Assembly: GCA_963575745.1 (NCBI GenBank)
Contig: CAUYUJ010008113.1
Coordinates: 538,661 to 602,660 of the forward strand
Length of the DNA: 64,000 nt
Source: Prorocentrum cordatum
Taxonomy: Eukaryota; Sar; Dinophyceae; Prorocentrales; Prorocentraceae
Direction: 5' to 3'
Within the stretch, counting starts at the first letter, position 1. Every line of letters starts with the position of its first letter. This document shows positions 11,516-22,830 of the stretch, piece after piece. The translations under genes were made by a program, and so were the position numbers. The notes beneath the pieces were generated by a model. It did not search any database and had not been told where the DNA came from. It saw only the letters and a list, made by a program, of their open reading frames with translations.

Positions 11516-12600
11516 GCGATTGCGCACGGGGAGTCGAGACGCGGGGTGCTGTAGGGCAAGGATTCGGTGTCCAATACGGCTTAAAATGCCAGTACACGAT
11601 ATAGTCAATCGTCACGTCGGCGCATTTTTTGCACGCGGCGGCCAGGGAGCGCAAGCCCATTGAAATCAAGACCGCGACCGACGAGGGAGAGGTGAGAGGA
11701 GGATGAGGAGGAGGATGAGGAGGTGGAGGAGGAGGAGGACGGAGGATGATGATGAGGAGCTGGCAGGGGGAAGGAGGACGGGGGAGGTCGACGAGGAGAA
11801 GGAGGGGGTGGAGGAGGGGGGGCGAGGACGGGGATCAATGAGATTCGGAGGAGGGCTCGGAAGAAGAGAAGGACGATAACGAGTCGGAGAACGAGGATTG
11901 CTATAACGAAGAAGGGGATCGCTGCCTGGTACGAGACGCGCGCAGCTATGCGCTCACGGCGCTCTGCTCGGTCTCGCCGCCTCATGGCCGCACTTGGTGC
12001 ATCGGCCGTAGCGTGCGGGATCATATGGAATCGCTGATGCCTGAGACCTCTGAATCTCCGGACGGGCGCGGGTGCGACATGGGGCGATGATGTTGGGAGG
12101 GCGCAGAGGAGGTGGAGGAGGCGGAGGAGGTGGATGAGGAGGAGGAAGCTGAGGTGGAGGAGGAAGGAGGGCAAGGATAAGCAGAAGGAGGGAGAGGAGG
12201 GGGAGAAGGAGGAGGACGAGGAAGAGGAGGAGGAGGACGTGGAAGGGGGAGATGCAGGGGGGGCGGTGGAGCAGGAGGAGGAGGAACAACAGGGGGATGG
12301 GGAAACGGATGAGAGGCGATGATGAGGAAGGGAGGGGGTCCGCACCCGTCCATCGTCGCGCGGGACATCGCCCTGCGGCCAGCCGAGTGATTGCAGTTCT
12401 GTATGGTATACATGATGGCGTATCAATCCTCATTCCGTTCCGTCCGCCCTCCTCCGCCTCCCGCCCCTCGGAACCAAGGGTGAGAGACGGCTTGCTCGGT
12501 GGCAGGGCGAGGTGGGTGAACTCGATCGCTGCCTTGAGCTGCACATCGCTCGAGGGCGCCAGATGCAGCAACACTGCGGCGCCCCGAATCGGACGAGGAA
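11516..12600. repeat. Purine-rich GGA patches with unique spacers
   Basis: GGA/GAG-rich stretches at about 11690-11830 and 12095-12310 flank ordinary unique sequence. No gene is recognisable in the spacers. Confidence 0.6.
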
Positions 12601-12616
12601 TCTGTGAACGGACAGG

Positions 12617-12620
12617 AGCG

Positions 12621-12697
<77 letters not shown>

Positions 12698-12704
12698 GAG
12701 CAAA
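12617..12704. repeat. (AG)n microsatellite
   Basis: About 88 bp of AG repeats with one GGG interruption. Sequence from here to 13320 holds no supported gene. Confidence 0.95.
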
Positions 12705-13321
12705 CCAAACAACGAGCGAAGAGAGAGGTGACCGAGAAGGAATCCACCTGCGGATCCCGAGGGCGAGGGCGAGGATCAGCAGGGCGGGGGAGTCGATGAG
12801 GACGAAGGGGAGGAGGCCGCCTGCGCCACCTCCTCCGCATTAACCTTGTCCTCATCATCCCACCCACCAGCCCCATGATGCCCGTCCGTCCCTTCTGTCC
12901 GTCCCACTTCTCGCCTCCTCAGTCTCCTCCCTCATCGACATTCTCGTCGCGATGCCCGCCCCCATCCCTCATCCGATGCGGGGTGTTGCCGCTGCAGGAA
13001 ATAGGCCAGTGCAGCGCGAGAGTGCAGCTTAAATTGATAGAGTCTAATTATCACGATGCGAGTCTCGGGCGCCGCCGTCGCTCGGGTCACGCCAACTTCT
13101 CTAGTCGTGCGCCACCGACGTCCCCAGGGCCTTCCTCATCATCTCGAGTACTAGCTACATACTCCTTAGGGTTATGCGTAGATGCGCGTACACTTGTTCT
13201 TACAACCTAAATTATAGTTGCATTTGAGGTGGCTAAGTGTGTGCGCACTGGTCTGACAGTGCGTACGAGTGTAGTGAGAGTGTATTGACCTTACATTGCT
13301 ATTGCAGCGACCGCGCATTGA

Positions 13322-13425
13322 CCTTACACTGACATTATGTTGGCATTGCGTTGACATTGCATTGACCTTGCATTGACCTTGCATTGACATTGCATTGACC
13401 TTGCATTGACATTGTGTTAATGTTG
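13322..13425. repeat. 11-bp minisatellite, locus 1 (TTGCATTGACC)
   Basis: Tandem 11-bp units of the type CATTGACCTTG with CATTGACATTG variants. It is one of six loci in the window with the core TTGACCT or TTGACAT. Confidence 0.9.
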
Positions 13426-13429
13426 CATA

Positions 13430-14340
13430 TGCATGTGGGCCCTGTGTTGATATGGTCCACGCACCAGCTAGTAGGCCACTGGTCACAAACCGTGACCGAA
13501 CTAGGTGGACGCCCGCACCCCATCCACACACATCCATTCAGGGGCGTGTCGCCCTATATCACACTATGCGGCGCTGTGTGTCGTTGCCAGCTGGCCTTCA
13601 AACCAGACGGCGCACGTGCGAGCTTGCAGCTGTCACGCCACGGCCAGGTGTGAATAAATCGCAGCACGGGCAACTTGTGCAACTCACGGTGCGATGCGTT
13701 GCTCAGGCTGCGGCGCGCACGCCAGAAAAAAAAAAAACAAAGAGCTGCCAACGCGCGTCAAGCTTGCCCGTCTAATCGCACATCGCCAGCCCGTCCCTGG
13801 GCGCGCGCTCGTAGGCAAGACCATCGATGACGGCATATGCGATCAGCTGAGCAAGACCGTCTGGATACGTTTGGGATTCCTTCTGGTGCTTGGACCCGCT
13901 GACCCAGCCTGACTTCAACCACCCATCCCCGTCATCAGCATCCCGCTTGGCGTCGGACTTGGGCGCCACCGCGTGCAATGGCGTGCTCGAGTGCCCGTCC
14001 TCTAGAGCTGGGGTTGCAGCGCAATCTTGAAACCTGCACGCATGCATGGATGTGGCGGTGTAACCACCTGGGTTAAAAGAGGGACTATCAACTACCACCC
14101 CCCCGTCGAAAGAATTTCACTGTGTCGCACCACTCGGGCTGGCGACCACGTCGGGGTTACCTGATCATGTCACCGACATGCATCAGGGAAACCCACAAAG
14201 ATCTGATACTATGGCACGCAATCACATTTACATGCGGCATTCGCCGAAGCAAACCATCACGCGCGATCGTGCGTGCCATCATCCAACAACACGAACCTTA
14301 CACATCACATGTAAATGTGATTGCGCGCCGTGTTCCAACA
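13430..14340. other. No recognised gene
   Basis: Mixed unique sequence with an A12 run near 13725. Short open frames only. It contains the inverted repeat listed separately at 14217-14325. Confidence 0.5.
14217..14325. repeat. 18-bp inverted repeat spanning 109 bp
   Basis: Left arm 14217-14234 (CGCAATCACATTTACATG) is the exact reverse complement of the right arm 14308-14325, with a 73-base spacer. Weak complementarity continues outward for several bases. It could be a MITE-like remnant or a hairpin former. Confidence 0.75.
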
Positions 14341-14342
14341 GG

Positions 14343-15619
14343 CTACTTCAGACACGAGCCCACGTCCTTGACACATTGATCAGCCCGATGTCGAGATGTC
14401 TCCACGTATTTCCACAAAACGTCGGGCCAAGACGACCAGATTTCGAGAGGTTTCCGACTGCCTGCGCCGAATGAGCCTGCATAGGTGACCCGTCGTTTGG
14501 CACGATTAATGTGGAATGCGTCTTTCACCGCCACGAAATGGAAGAGCAGCGACGAGATCGGTTGCTCGACGCAGAAGAATGCACCCCTCATGCTGCAGAC
14601 CGTCAGGAGCCACGACCTCCCGACAATCCAGGATGATGCGAGGCATGGGCGAGAAGATGAACATAGCAGACGGTCGGGCGAACGGGGAGAGGTGGGGTGA
14701 AGAGTAGACGCGGTGAGGTTGAGAAGTGCGAGGAGATTACGGGTGGACGTCAATCCTTCGCGATCCATACCCCGATCGCTTTGAAGTGGCGGTTCCCCCG
14801 CGTCTGCTATGCTCACCTGAAGCGCATGCCCATGTCGCTTCGATCTCCAGACCCCCCCCCGACATTATGATGGCCAGGCAGCTGGCCTCGCGCGCGTCGC
14901 CCCTGTTGGTGTCGCCCATGGCGTCCGCCGCTGCCCTGAGTGCGTGGGCCCGCGCGCAACTCACCCACGTCGAACACTGCGGCGAGAACCACGCTGTAGC
15001 ACCGATCTTCAGCCTGCACACCGACAAGGCAACGAAGGCGACGCCACCCACCGTCACCACATTGTCCCACACTCTGCCCGATAGCTTCTCGACTGCCGTC
15101 GCGCGGTAGCCTCTCTGACGCAGCTGCTTGGAAATAGTTGCCTGGCCAGCAAACACCTCTAGGAAATCTAGCGCGCGGGGCATGTCAACCACGATGCCAT
15201 CAAGCTTCTTTGTCATGGCCTCGAACACTCGGTAGTTGATGCCGTCGTCTGCACACAACGACATTGTCCCCAGTTGGCACGACAACTCGTGCTCGATTCT
15301 ACAACACAGGTCTGCTCGTCGGACGTCACCCCCGTCGAGTGGATACGCATCGGGGTTTGCCAAGGCAGCCTTCCACGCATGGCCGCCAGGACTGAAGCCC
15401 GCCATGGCTGCCTTGCACCCTGGAAGAAGTGGGAGTGATCCAGCGGCCGCCCCGTGGATGTATGCGCTCAAATTGAGCCGACCCTGGATGTTGAACATAG
15501 AGAAGATCCTCCGCTCAAGCGACGAACGATGCGCATATTGCGCGAGGTCTCGCATAATTACATTCAGCCCTTCATCCGTAAAGGTCGTGTATACTTTCGG
15601 CGAGCCGTGGAATACAGTC
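14343..15619 (-). CDS. Methyltransferase-like C-terminal module, two exons
   Basis: The upstream exon 15619-14864 and downstream exon 14616-14343 are joined by inference. A GT...AG intron of 247 bases splits an ATG codon, and the frames agree on both sides. The exon pair reads YTTFTDEGLNVIM, AQYAHRSSLERRIFSMF, then DFLEVFAGQATISKQL (motif-I-like), GATAWFSPQCSTWVS (a P-x-C-S-T-W site where C5-methyltransferases have P-C) and, after the intron, FFCVEQPISSLLFH. The order and spacing fit a Rossmann-type methyltransferase fold of the kind dispersed in dinoflagellate genomes. Whether it is active is unknown. An ATG lies at 15639, but the frame joins an upstream exon across a GA...AG intron (15620-16030), so that ATG is probably not the start. 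The stop codon ends at 14343. Confidence 0.55.
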
Positions 15620-16030
15620 CTCATGGGACTGTGGGCCATCTAGTAATGTGGGCGGGGGCCATACACTCAAAGCGCCACGAGGGCCTATTATGTGCCAACG
15701 CAGTTCGCTCATGCGCGCGCGCCCCCACGTAAATGTGCATATGGACGTGAGCGTGCACGTGCGTAACCGTGGACGTTTACGTCTGTGTGCGCGCGCTTCT
15801 GTTCTAGCCGAGCCCCGAGCACATATGTTTGAACGTGCATATGACATACCGAGTTGTGCACCGATCTTAGAGTATGGTACGTCCATCCGCATCGCGCACA
15901 CACTCGTGGGACCCGTACTGGCACAATATAGGCAATGTGACATCACCACCCGAAACTATAACCAGGCCTATGTCAGTTACCCCATGGATATTATATTGTC
16001 ACCCCACCCCCTATTGAAACTTCCGAGGTC

Positions 16031-17108
16031 CTATCTGCCAGATGCACTAATAGGTGGTGCTTTGGAATGTGTGATACGCAAGAACCCTCGCACGCGCGTA
16101 AACATATACCAGATAGCCCAACGAGTCTGCCTCGCTGCTCCCGATGCACGATGTACTCCATGGTTCGGGTTTCGGCAAGAAACTGGACCAGTGCCGCGCC
16201 TGCCCAGACAAACTCTTCTGTGAACGCATCACCACCGCCGAACACAAAAAAACTCATGTACAACAAACTCCAACAATACACCCATGGCACCCGCTTTGGC
16301 CTTAGGAGGGCCACCAGGATGCCTAGTATTAGTGTGCGAACATTCTGCAATATCAACGAACATGCCCCACGTCAATGTCGAAATTATACGATTATGGGGG
16401 ATGTTTTTGCCCGCGTCCCAAGACTTTAAAACGGCAGCGAGCATCCGAAGGGCCAACTCTTTTTCCTGATCAGGAAACCCTGCGCAACCCCACGGGTTCG
16501 AGATAATCAATCGCCAGAGCGCGCCGCTCGTCCATTTCTGGACAGGGCCATGATATATTGTATGCAACGGGTCTATAGCCAGTGTTCTGTGGGGGCTGCT
16601 TGCCAGCGCAACGCGGATGAGAGGACGCCTGTGCATCGCGGGATCGATGATTACCCGCCCCTCTCCGAGACCTCCAAAAAACACATGTAAATGGTGGCGT
16701 TGCTGTATCTAGAGCTGCGACGTCGGGCAGGCTGGTCGATGGTTCCAGGCGGTCCCCAGGAAATAAACTCACGCCCGAAACAACAATCGCAGCATTCACA
16801 ATCCTGCCTCCAATCGATTTTTTTTTTTTTTGCCAATACATAGCGCCGATCAACTCACTCCGCTGGTTCTCGGTATGGATCGCCACACGACGTTCGCACA
16901 GTCGGCAAGCCTCTTCATAATCGGCCTCACCCCGCATAGGCCAAGGAAGAATGTCAGAATCTATCGAGTGATTGAGTCCGTGGAGGTCGTCCCTTGATAA
17001 ACTACAGCACTGGCAAAGCGAGAACGCACTCGCCCAGGATGCAAGCCCGAGGGTTTTGCTATGCTCTGCCCAATCCCCCGTGAACCACCTGCCACAGGCG
17101 CGGCGCAC
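16031..17108 (-). pseudogene. N-terminal transposase-like module of the composite gene
   Basis: Three minus-strand frames read in order. 17108-16670: RWFTGDWAEHSKTLGLASW, CQCCSL, SLFPGDRLEPS, FTCVFW. 16684-16250: TLAIDPLHTIYHG, KWTSGALWRLI. 16356-16031: FTEEFVWAGAALVQFL, HIPKHHLLVHLADR. Each switch falls at a run of T (TTTTTT near 16676, TTTTTTT near 16247), so the breaks are one-base indels, either mutations or sequencing errors. The last frame continues into the module at 15619 by splitting an AGG codon across a GA...AG intron (16030-15620), with AG|GAC at both ends. The D-P-L-H and P-K-H-H-L-x-x-H blocks recall TNP2/CACTA-like transposases. That likeness is weak inference. Confidence 0.5.
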
Positions 17109-17201
17109 GGCGTGCTAAAAAGTTCGGCGCTGACACGCACGCGCCGTGCACATCCCGTGATTATTCTGGTGGTGGTGCCACCTCGTCTTAGCGATGGTTC
17201 A

Positions 17202-17297
17202 GCATTGGCACGGCATTGACCTGGCATTGACATGGCATTGACCTAGCATTGACCTGGCATTGACCTGGCATTGGCCTACCATTGACCTACCATTGCG
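17202..17297. repeat. 11-bp minisatellite, locus 2 (TGGCATTGACC)
   Basis: Tandem CATTGACCTGG units, with CATTGACCTAC units at the 3' end that link this locus to the ACCG variant at 20.1 kb. Confidence 0.9.
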
Positions 17298-17299
17298 GT

Positions 17300-18120
17300 A
17301 GTGGTGCTAATGTATCATCGGCAACGCAACGGTATTGCATTGTACGCGTGTTGACCTTGCGCTGTTGCTTACCACTGGCGATGTACATACCGTGCGGTGT
17401 TCGTGCGTTGCGTTCGCATTGGCATGTCCACTCGAACGATCCGTGTAGGGGCGCGCGGATACAGCGGCAGCTGCGCATATCCAGAGGAGACAGCACTTCG
17501 GGAATGTTTTGCGCACAGCCAGAGAGTCAGACGAATCCCACTCCGTGTCGTCGTGTCGCCTGCGCGGCGACTGCCCCATGACCAGTGCCTGGAGCATCCA
17601 AGAGATCGCTTGCAGGGCATGCCAAACAAAGCACCAGCCCCTGCAACCGCACTGGCATTTGTCGGACCCCAAGTAGGACGCCTGTAACATGACGTCTCCC
17701 CGTGAGAAGGTTTATAACCCAGAACCCAAGGATTGAATCTGATCTGCCTCCCACTCCCGATGTGTACCTGACCCCATCCACGTTGGAGGGTGAAAGAGGG
17801 GGTCTGCAACAGGGGGTCTTCAATGGGGGCTGAATGGCCCATGTATGCTCAATGTATCGTACATGCATGTGATCGGGTACGATTGGCATCCAATGCTGGC
17901 GGTCATTGATGGCCAGTCATTCGTGCCCGCGCGTTGCCCGCGCGGGCACACGCGCCGTCCATCCATTATCGTTCATGCGTGCGGGCGTTCTTGCATATTG
18001 CGTGTGGGTCGGCGAAGTGGAGTGCAAGTGTGTCTTGATTGTGCGGTTGATGACCACCTATGTTCCCAAACGATGACTTCTCGACCCCCAAGACAGATTT
18101 GGAATGGGCCCCGCGATTCT
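17300..18120. other. No recognised gene
   Basis: Unique sequence with short frames on both strands and no family motif. It borders the composite gene on one side and the palindromic array on the other. Confidence 0.5.
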
Positions 18121-18123
18121 CCC

Positions 18124-18322
18124 AAAATGTGAATTCACATTTTCCTTTTTCCCATAGTGTGAATTCACATTCTGGCCCCCTCATAAAGAATCCTACACAA
18201 AATTCCAAAATGTGAATTCACATTTTCCTTTTTCCCAAAATGTGAATTCACATTTTCCTTTTTCCCAAACTGAGAATTCACATTTTGCTTTTCCCCACGA
18301 TGTGAATTCACATTTTGCCCTG
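18124..18322. repeat. Six palindromic units centred on GAATTC
   Basis: GAATTC centres lie at 18131, 18161, 18214, 18244, 18274 and 18304: 30-bp spacing except one 53-bp step. The best units are perfect 20-bp palindromes, AAAATGTG/AATTC/ACATTTT in outline. Linkers are CCTTTTTCCC-like. The 53-bp step holds non-repeat sequence. Confidence 0.95.
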
Positions 18323-19615
18323 GCCCTCAAGATCCCCCAAACTGAGGCGCAGCGTTCCGCATGTCAGATTGGCTGGGCAGATTTCGACACTCACCTGACC
18401 GCTTTCGTGCGTTCCAGCATTTTCTTTTTGCGCCCTTAGCGCACGTTGCCTTCGTCGCCTTTCCCGAGCCCCCCGCCCCCTTATTTCCTCCCCCCTCAAG
18501 TCTCGCGCGCGGGTGCAGGCGGGGGGCTTGAATTAGTTCCCCCGCCGAACACAGCAATCGAATATGCATCGCCCATTCATGGCTTTAAAAAACATCATTG
18601 CCGGGACCCTGCGCCCGACCCCCACTTTCACCCTCCAACCACGTACAGTCCCAGTGGAACCGGTTTGTCGGTGTTGTTCTGTGTTGCCGTGATTACATCA
18701 GGGTGGGTTTGGTAGCATGGGAGGTCTATGATGTTGGTATCTCGCTCGTCGGGACTCGCTGGTATGATGTCGAAGCTGGTGGGTTCGGTCTCTAACTCTT
18801 GTGCAACACTTTCCCAAACTGGTCGAAATGGTATATCGCGAACCGTGCGTGCATCTGCGCGCTTCACATTGCATGGCGTGGGCACCATATATAACTCGCC
18901 AGCACCTGGGAGCACGGTATCCAAGCGCCGCCGATAGGATCAAGTTTGTTTACCAGGTTCCCGAGCGCATGTGCTGAACGACCCCCCCCCCCCCCCCCCC
19001 CCCGAAACGCCAGCACCTTCACACCGATGGCAGAGAACGCGCAAATCGTACGCAGACAGCTTCGCACACGAATATAAACTGATAAGGTGTTTGAGAAGCT
19101 CTGATCCTGCATCTCGCTGCGCCTGTCTCTGACGCGCGTCGCCCCCTGGGGTCCATCGCTGCCCGCTGCGCCTTCGCTTCCTGGGTGCCATGGCTGCGCA
19201 TGCAGAGCCAACGCGGCTACGCACGCACTCGGATACCGCCACATTCCCCCCGTGCTGCGGCGCGCATCCCTCTGGCAAATGCGGAGGAGCAGTGATCGTG
19301 GGAGGTCTAGAGATGGATTCACATGAGGTGAGGAGTGGGCGGTGCTCAGGGTATCTTGCGCAGCGGAAGCGGCAGCGATCTGGAGCGCCTGCGCAGCAAG
19401 AACAACATGGCACACGATGATGCCACAACTGGATGGGCTCGCCGCCGTGTGGCGACAGCCCGCACTGTTGCGCACGCCCAGCCGCGGTCGTTGACTGGCT
19501 GATTGGCAGCGTGCTCGCACCGTGCACGGATGCGGATGGCGTCTCGCCAAGCGTCGCACCAGCGCTAGCAAAGTTTGCTTGCTGAGTGGCCGATCGACGC
19601 CCATGCGAGGTCTCA
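18323..19615. other. No recognised gene; C22 run
   Basis: No supported coding region. A run of 22 C lies at 18982-19003. The frames through it are not conserved family members. Confidence 0.5.
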
Positions 19616-19619
19616 CGAA

Positions 19620-20092
19620 ACTGAAATCCCATGCGGGGTCTCATGTGGGGTCCACTGTGAGGTCCCATGAGAGGCCCCACGAGAAGTCCTATGTGAGGTC
19701 CCGTGTGGGGTCCCATGTGAGGTCCCATGTGGGGTCCCGTGTGGGGTCCCATGTGAGGTCCCATGTGAGGTCTCATATGGGGTCCCATGTGAGGTCCCAT
19801 GTGGGGTCCCATGTGGGGTCCCATGTGAGGTCCCATGTGAGGTCCCGTGTGGGGTCCCATGTGAGGTCCCATGTGGGGTCTCATGTGGGGTCCCATGTGA
19901 GGTCCCATGTGGGATCCCGTGTGGGGTCCCATGTGAGGTCTCATGTGGGGTCCCATGTGAGGTCCCATGTGGGGTCCCATGTGGGGTCCCATGTGGGGTC
20001 CCATGTGAGGTCTCATGTGGGGCCCCATGTGAGGTCCCATGTGGGGTCCCATGTGGGGCCCCATGTGAGGTCCCATGTGAGGCCCCATGGCA
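19620..20092. repeat. 12-bp minisatellite (GTCCCATGTGGG)
   Basis: About 39 units of GTCCCATGTG-GG/AG. Because 12 is a multiple of 3, the minus strand reads (MGPH)n and the + strand (SHVG/SHVR)n without stops. There is no sign of a promoter or flanking domain, so it is treated as a repeat, not a gene. Confidence 0.93.
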
Positions 20093-20095
20093 AAC

Positions 20096-20465
20096 ATAGG
20101 TCAACAAATTGTCAACAGCACGGCAACATTCGGTCAACATTAGGTCAACGGTAGGTCAACGGTAGGTCGGGTGATGCCAATGCGGGTTCCCAGCACATAC
20201 ACGGAGGGTCAACGGCAGGTCAACGGTAGGTCAACGGTAGGTCAACGGTAGGTCAACGGTCTTAGGTCAAAGTAGGTAAACGCACCAAACCGGGAAACAA
20301 AAACATTGTTTGGTGGCTAGGTCAACGGTAGGTCAACGGTCCCAGGTCAACGGTAGGTCAACGGTAGGTCAACGGTAGGTCAACGGTAGGTCAACGGTAG
20401 GCCGTGCGAGGCGAGATGGCACAAAACGTCCACAAACATTAGAACAATTGTAGGTCAACGGCTGC
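20096..20465. repeat. 11-bp minisatellite, locus 3 (AGGTCAACGGT)
   Basis: Clusters of 11-bp AGGTCAACGGT units, separated by short unique stretches. The reverse complement is ACCGTTGACCT, which shares the TTGACCT core of the other 11-bp loci but in the opposite orientation. It abuts the 12-bp array directly. Confidence 0.9.
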
Positions 20466-20882
20466 GTTTTGGTCCCGACCACGTGCAGTTGTTATTGTGT
20501 ACGTGAAATCATGCTCGGGACCATGACTGCAACGCCTTTGGAATGCAAAAAACTGCCAGGGCCTCGAACCATCGCTTGGGCAAGCCACGCATCTTCAGGC
20601 GAACTGCGATAAATCTCGATTGCAGCCTAGCGGAGCGCCCCGCGGAGGCTGCATGCAAGGGCCCCATGTCGCCCGCAGCATGCGCTGCCTCACCTAGCCC
20701 CGAGCTTGCTATGCCATCGATGCCGTCAGTCATATGCATGTTGCTCGTGTGTGTACGTGTGTGAGAGTGTGTGACATTACTTCCAAACCGTACTTCCATC
20801 GATGGCGCTGGCTGCTGCGCCAGGCCACTCCGCGGGAGAAAAATGCGGATGTGGCGCGATGAGAGGCGTGTCACGCTGGCCA

Positions 20883-21443
20883 TCACGCAGAGCCCGAGCT
20901 CCTGGCCTGGTCGCGCTGCGCCTTGAGCTGCCTGGTCTGGAGAAGGTAGGCGCACTCGTTGGCGACCTCGCGGACGCCGTCCTCGAGGTCGTTGAGGTCC
21001 TGCGCCGCCCGATGGAACGTCAGCTCGGACACCCTCGACTGGAAGTTCTTGAAGCCCGAGGCGAAGAGGTCGGGCAGCGCATCGTCGTCGGTCACCGCGC
21101 TATTGAGCTTGCCCAGCTGCGACTCCAAGTCACTCTTGAACTCGGGCAGCCTGGCGAATGACCAAGCTGGGCCCGTGCTGATCTGCGCCGAGATCGAGCC
21201 CGCCTGCGCCACCACCGACGAGTACTTGCCGTGCATCGCCCTGGCGGTCCTCACCGCGTCGGAGGCCGAGCCGCCGCCGCCGCCGCCCCTGAACTCCCCC
21301 TTGGCCTTTGCCTTGCCCACGCTCTTGGCCTTCGCCTTGGGCACCGCCGCGTCGCTCTTCATCTTCTTCGCGGCTGAGCTGGAGCCGTCGGCGTTGTCCT
21401 CGATGGCCCGCTTGGCTGCCTTGCCGCCCGTGTTCTTGTCCTC
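20883..21443 (-). CDS. Exon of a dispersed dinoflagellate protein family, function unknown
   Basis: A minus-strand frame of about 186 codons. It starts just after a possible AG|GACAAG acceptor near 21443, since an in-frame TAG lies a few codons upstream; it also contains an ATG at 21362. The N-terminal part is Lys/Ala-rich (AAKKMKSDAAVPKAKAKS), nuclear-signal-like. The rest is helical: RTARAMHGKYSSVVAQ, PAWSFARLPEFKSDLES, FASGFKNFQSRVSEL. The pattern (Lys/Ala linker, then a helical W-x-F/W-A block) recalls the C-terminal part of a repeated hypothetical family in dinoflagellates. It stops at 20883. No enzymatic motif is visible. Confidence 0.5.
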   Translation of the reverse strand, partial: EDKNTGGKAAKRAIEDNADGSSSAAKKMKSDAAVPKAKAKSVGKAKAKGEFRGGGGGGSASDAVRTARAMHGKYSSVVAQAGSISAQISTGPAWSFARLPEFKSDLESQLGKLNSAVTDDDALPDLFASGFKNFQSRVSELTFHRAAQDLNDLEDGVREVANECAYLLQTRQLKAQRDQARSSGSA

Positions 21444-21539
21444 GCAGACACACTATTGCATGCCATATCGCGACATGCCCCTACCAACTGACAGACCCGC
21501 ACACGATGCACGCGTACGCGAACGGGCTTTGATGGGCGA

Positions 21540-21735
21540 GAGGGGGGGACAATGGGGGAAGGGGGGCGAGGAGGAGGAGGGCGAGGAGGATGAGGAAAAG
21601 GGGGAGGAGGAGGAGGAGGAGGAGGGCGAGGAGGATGAGAGAAGGAGGAGGAGGAGGAGGAGGAGGAGGCGGGATGATGAGGATGACGATTGGGAGCGGG
21701 GGGAGGAGGACGATGAAGAGTCTCGAAGTTGGTGA
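21540..21735. repeat. GGA/GAG purine tract
   Basis: Glu/Arg-coding purine tract on the + strand, interrupted by GATGA blocks. Beyond it to 22080 the sequence is GC-rich with no recognised gene. Confidence 0.85.
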
Positions 21736-22084
21736 TGGGCACGATGATAATGATGCATACGAGGACGAGAAGGAGTGTCATCCGTCCCTTCCCATGTACC
21801 CCCCACCCCCTCACCGCCCGTGGGCCCTGCCCCCGTGGGCGCGCGCGCCCGGCCCGCTCCGCGTAGAGGGTGGGGCGGGGGCGGGGGCGGGGCGGCGGCG
21901 ATCATAGGGAGGGGTGGTGGTGGCGGGGGGGGGGGGGAGGCTCACTCGCCCCCGAATCTCCCGTCATCCCGTAGTCCCCGAGCACGGACGGACAGGGCGG
22001 CCGCGAGCAGTCCTCGTCCGCGTTCGGGCTGGCAGTCGAAGCAGCGGCCACCTCCCGCGCCGCCGATCCCTCTGCTCTTGACAT

Positions 22085-22530
22085 GCCCCCTGGCCCCACG
22101 ATGCGCATCTCTCTAGATATGCACAGGTCTACTCCTAGATCCGTAAGTACGTATATACGCGTACATATACAAATCTACATAATAGTCGTTCGCTCACGTT
22201 GTATGTACATATTGTACACATGCACCAGGTTGTATACCATATCTCCATACGAGTTCATATGTGCATCTAGCGGTGTATCTCGCTCTCTCACTCGTACCCC
22301 CCCCCCCTCTTTAGCTCTAGCTTTCTGTCGCCCTCACTACATTAGGTATTCACATGCATGTTCGCATTGATGTGCGTATATATACATATATTTGCATATA
22401 GATGTATGTATGCAGATCGCTCATGTTTCGGCCATAGCTATATACACATATAAGGTGTACGTGCGTATATGCATGTATATGTTAACTACCCCTGGCAACC
22501 GTCGGTGTATACTATCCCGTCTCAGCTAGA
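22085..22530. other. AT-rich tract with TATACA/TGTA repeats, no gene
   Basis: AT-rich alternating TATA, TACA and TGCATA sequence in an otherwise GC-rich region. No gene seen. Confidence 0.5.
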
Positions 22531-22622
22531 CCGCCATCCTCTTCCGCGTGACTCCATCCCCCATATGCGCACGCGGGCGTGCACGCAATCCCGATGCAAG
22601 TATCCATCAGTGCCTCATCCTC

Positions 22623-22658
22623 TATAGCTATCTAGCTCTCTCGCTCTCTCTGTATCGT

Positions 22659-22702
<44 letters not shown>

Positions 22703-22774
22703 GCTTTCTCTCCCTCTCACCTCTCTACCCCTATCGTTCAAGCTCTTTCTCTCTCCCTCTCTCGTTATCGCTCC

Positions 22775-22827
<53 letters not shown>
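22623..22827. repeat. (CT)n microsatellite
   Basis: About 200 bp of CT repeats with short interruptions. From 22830 to 23300 no gene is supported; a GGA tract lies at 23080-23140. Confidence 0.95.

Positions 22828-22830
<3 letters not shown>

Noticed and set aside
10808-11669. Thr/His-rich minus frames and Cys/Val-rich + frames of 160-270 codons
   Set aside because: Direct translation of the GT/CA tract in all frames.
18124-18322. CRISPR-like array
   Set aside because: Repeats are palindromic and linkers are near-identical, so there are no unique spacers; the genome is eukaryotic.
18940-20097. 385-codon minus frame with (MGPH)n repeats
   Set aside because: 12-bp repeats keep the frame open on both strands; nothing outside the repeat looks coding.
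20096-20465. Hormone-receptor half-sites or W-boxes in the AGGTCA/TTGACC repeats
   Set aside because: The likeness comes from a 6-base match; such receptors and WRKY factors are not expected as regulators here, and the tandem repeat explains the motif.
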